NCBI GenBank assembly: GCA_036563895.1
Contig: DATCLN010000204.1
Location: 1 to 9,195 of the forward strand
Direction of reading: 5' to 3'
DNA: 9,195 nt
Source of the DNA: ZCTH02-B3 sp036563895
GTDB lineage: Bacteria; Bacillota; Bacilli; Paenibacillales; Paenibacillaceae
How positions within the stretch are numbered: the first letter of the stretch is position 1; each line of letters opens with the position of its first letter. The notes under the pieces are model-generated. The model did not search any database. It was not told the origin of the DNA and worked only from the letters and a program-made list of their open reading frames with translations. Below, piece after piece: positions 8,084 through 9,195 of this stretch. Both the position numbers and the translations under genes were made by a program.

Positions 8084-8115
8084 AAACAAAAAAACACCCC
8101 GCTTCCGCGGGGTGT
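8084..8115 (-). terminator. Intrinsic terminator after yqeY
   Basis: On the minus strand a perfect 9-bp stem ACACCCCGC/GCGGGGTGT (8107-8115 and 8094-8102) closes a GGAA tetraloop. It is followed by a T-run (seven T at 8088-8094, then G and TTT). It begins about 30 bases beyond the yqeY stop, so it ends the rpsU-yqeY transcript and separates it from yqfC. Confidence 0.95.
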
Positions 8116-8144
8116 ACGGCGGGGCACAAGCCGCGCGCGCTTTT

Positions 8145-8594
8145 TCAGTTTCCGGAAAGGATGCGCTGGGCCAGCTGGTTCACCAGCTTGCCGTCGGCCC
8201 GTCCTTTCACCTTGGGCATCAGCGCGCCCATCAGCCTGCCCATATCGGCCTTGGTGGTTGCGCCGATTTCCTGGGCGGTCTGCCGCACGAGCGCTTCGAG
8301 TTCCTCTTCGGTCAGGGGCTGGGGCAGATACCCGGCGATGATCTCGATTTCCTCGGACACCGTCCGGACCAGATCGTCGCGGCCCGCCTTTTCGAATTCC
8401 TGGAGGGATTCCCGGCGCTGCTTCAATTCGCGTCCGAGGACGTCCAGCACGTCCTGATCTTCCAGCGGCCGCCTGAGTTCGATTTCGCGGTTCTTGATCG
8501 CCGCAAGGAGCATGCGGATTGTGGCAAGACGCTGCTTGTCCTTGGCTTTCATAGCCGCTTTCATGTCTTCGTTCAACCGCTGCGAGAGGGACAC
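8145..8594 (-). CDS. yqeY: GatB/YqeY domain protein
   Basis: Stand-alone YqeY protein, homologous to the C-terminal tRNA-binding tail of GatB, the amidotransferase that makes Gln-tRNA(Gln). It is presumed to bind tRNA or assist translation, but no activity is proven. The 149 residues are all-helical in character. An N-terminal helical bundle (MSLSQRLNEDMKAAMK..., RMLLAAIKNREIEL) is followed by the C-terminal signature GATTKADMGRLMGALMPKVKG (111-131), near-identical across the family. The start is GTG at 8594 with AGGAGG eleven bases upstream. That Shine-Dalgarno abuts the rpsU stop, and the genes are 15 bases apart. A terminator follows directly. Confidence 0.96.
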   Translation of the reverse strand: MSLSQRLNEDMKAAMKAKDKQRLATIRMLLAAIKNREIELRRPLEDQDVLDVLGRELKQRRESLQEFEKAGRDDLVRTVSEEIEIIAGYLPQPLTEEELEALVRQTAQEIGATTKADMGRLMGALMPKVKGRADGKLVNQLAQRILSGN

Positions 8595-8609
8595 GTCGTT
8601 TGATGCCTC

Positions 8610-8786
8610 CTAGTTCCTGTTGCGTTTACGGGCGGCTTCGGATTTTTTCTTCCGCCTGACGCTGGGTTTTTCGTAATGCTTGCGCTTCTTGATCTCCGCC
8701 ATCACGCCGTCCCTGGCGATGGAGCGCTTGAAACGGCGAAGCGCGGCGTCTATGGACTCATTTTTGCGAACCCTGGTTTCGGACAC
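8610..8786 (-). CDS. rpsU: 30S ribosomal protein S21
   Basis: Small basic ribosomal protein of the 30S subunit. The 58 residues begin SETRVRKNESIDAALRRFKR and continue to HYEKPSVRRKKKSEAARKRN, both hallmarks of bS21; B. subtilis S21 has 57. The start is GTG at 8786 with GGAGGGAGGG seven bases upstream. A TTG at 8807 in the same frame is rejected because the Shine-Dalgarno lies inside that extension. It has its own promoter at 8854-8883 and a leader of about 60 bases with a tandem repeat. yqeY follows after 15 bases in the same unit. Confidence 0.97.
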   Translation of the reverse strand: MSETRVRKNESIDAALRRFKRSIARDGVMAEIKKRKHYEKPSVRRKKKSEAARKRNRN

Positions 8787-8801
8787 CCGTTTTCCCTCCC
8801 T

Positions 8802-8821
8802 CCGCAACGGACCGCAACGGA
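8802..8821 (-). repeat. Tandem 10-bp repeat in the rpsU leader
   Basis: Two exact adjacent copies of CCGCAACGGA (plus strand, 8802-8811 and 8812-8821) lie in the leader, just upstream of the rpsU Shine-Dalgarno. On the minus strand each copy contains CCGTT, which can pair with AACGG (8787-8791) directly before the GTG start, placing the Shine-Dalgarno in the loop. The repeat is certain; a regulatory role is speculation. Confidence 0.75.
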
Positions 8822-8853
8822 CGGTTGCCTGCCCGGCTCGGCTGTTTCACTCC

Positions 8854-8883
8854 ATTATAGGTGATGGGAAAAAAGGGTGTCAA
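8854..8883 (-). promoter_or_regulatory. Sigma-A promoter of rpsU-yqeY
   Basis: On the minus strand a perfect -35 TTGACA (8878-8883) and a perfect -10 TATAAT (8854-8859) are separated by 18 bases. Transcription should start near 8847, giving a leader of about 60 bases before the rpsU GTG. Full-consensus hexamers predict strong growth-phase expression, as expected for a ribosomal protein gene. Confidence 0.92.
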
Positions 8884-8950
8884 CTTGCGGAAGACTCCGT
8901 CACGGTTTCAGCAAAATTTTCACCTGGTGCGACCCGACCACGCCCGCGCC

Positions 8951-9195
8951 TTATCCGCGCGGGGCGAGCAGCGGCCCGAGATTCTCGCCGCCCAGCACGT
9001 GGAGATGGATGTGGAACACCACCTGGCCGGCGTCCTTGCCGCAGTTGTTGATCACCCGGTAGCCCGTGCCGGCGATGCCGGCGTCTTCCGCCACCTTTTT
9101 GGCCGCAAGCAGCAGGCGGCCGAGCACTTCGGCGTCTTCCGGGGCGGCGTCGTTCAGGGAGGCGATGTGCTTTCTGGGGATGACCAGCAGGTGCA
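8951..9195 (-). CDS. hinT: HIT family (histidine triad) hydrolase, HinT-like, partial
   Basis: Nucleotide-binding hydrolase of the histidine triad superfamily; HinT-type members cleave AMP-lysine and related phosphoramidates. Only the last 80 codons and the TAA stop (8951-8953) are inside the window; the N terminus lies beyond the right edge. The visible part starts HLLVIPRKHIASLND and contains GYRVINNCGKDAGQ. The catalytic triad motif is HIHLHVLGG, with His at fragment residues 61, 63 and 65. The protein ends LGPLLAPRG. The pattern fits HinT/PKCI-type proteins better than Fhit or GalT. No clear intrinsic terminator was found between it and the rpsU promoter. Confidence 0.95.
   Translation of the reverse strand, partial: HLLVIPRKHIASLNDAAPEDAEVLGRLLLAAKKVAEDAGIAGTGYRVINNCGKDAGQVVFHIHLHVLGGENLGPLLAPRG

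Noticed and set aside
6694..8457. 587-residue open frame on the plus strand
   Set aside because: It is antisense to yqfD, yqfC and yqeY and crosses a terminator and intergenic gaps; low-complexity Arg/Ser/Pro content.
8787..8807. TTG start of rpsU at 8807
   Set aside because: The extension MRREGKR is just the translated Shine-Dalgarno region; bS21 proteins begin at the GTG-encoded residue.
8884..8950. Terminator for hinT
   Set aside because: Only 4-bp imperfect stems and a short TTTT are present; not enough to call.

Overview
The window is a compact stretch of core chromosome from an endospore-forming, high-GC member of the Bacillales, most like Paenibacillus, Cohnella or Thermobacillus. 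That placement rests on gene order, the sporulation genes yqfC and yqfD, and the GC-rich codon use; no species can be named from the sequence alone. Every gene is on the minus strand, so transcription runs from high to low coordinates. In that order they are hinT (only its 3' part is present), rpsU, yqeY, yqfC, yqfD, phoH, pgpH (yqfF), ybeY, dgkA, era, yqzL and recO.

The layout falls into three blocks. (1) At 8951-9195 lies the end of a HIT-family hydrolase gene. (2) rpsU and yqeY form a two-gene unit. It has a sigma-A promoter with perfect consensus hexamers at 8854-8883 and a textbook intrinsic terminator just after yqeY at 8084-8115. (3) From 7959 down to 59 runs the long yqfC-to-recO cluster, with several short gaps and overlaps. 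A sigma-E-like promoter stands in front of yqfC, which fits the mother-cell role of yqfC and yqfD in sporulation. A strong sigma-A-like promoter overlaps the recO stop codon and must serve a gene beyond the left edge; glyQS follows recO in relatives.

The products link translation and ribosome maturation (S21, YqeY, YbeY, Era, probably PhoH), c-di-AMP breakdown (PgpH), lipid-carrier phosphorylation (DgkA), recombination repair (RecO) and spore formation (YqfC, YqfD). Compared with the Bacillus subtilis order, cdd is missing between dgkA and era, and yqeZ-floA-yqfB are missing between yqeY and yqfC. Starts are varied: GTG for era, yqeY and rpsU, TTG for phoH and dgkA, ATG for the rest.

I found no undescribed multi-gene system, mobile element, CRISPR array, tRNA or rRNA. 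The points worth a second look are small: a perfect 16-bp inverted repeat inside recO, a tandem 10-bp repeat in the rpsU leader, sporulation-type promoter candidates, and the missing genes.
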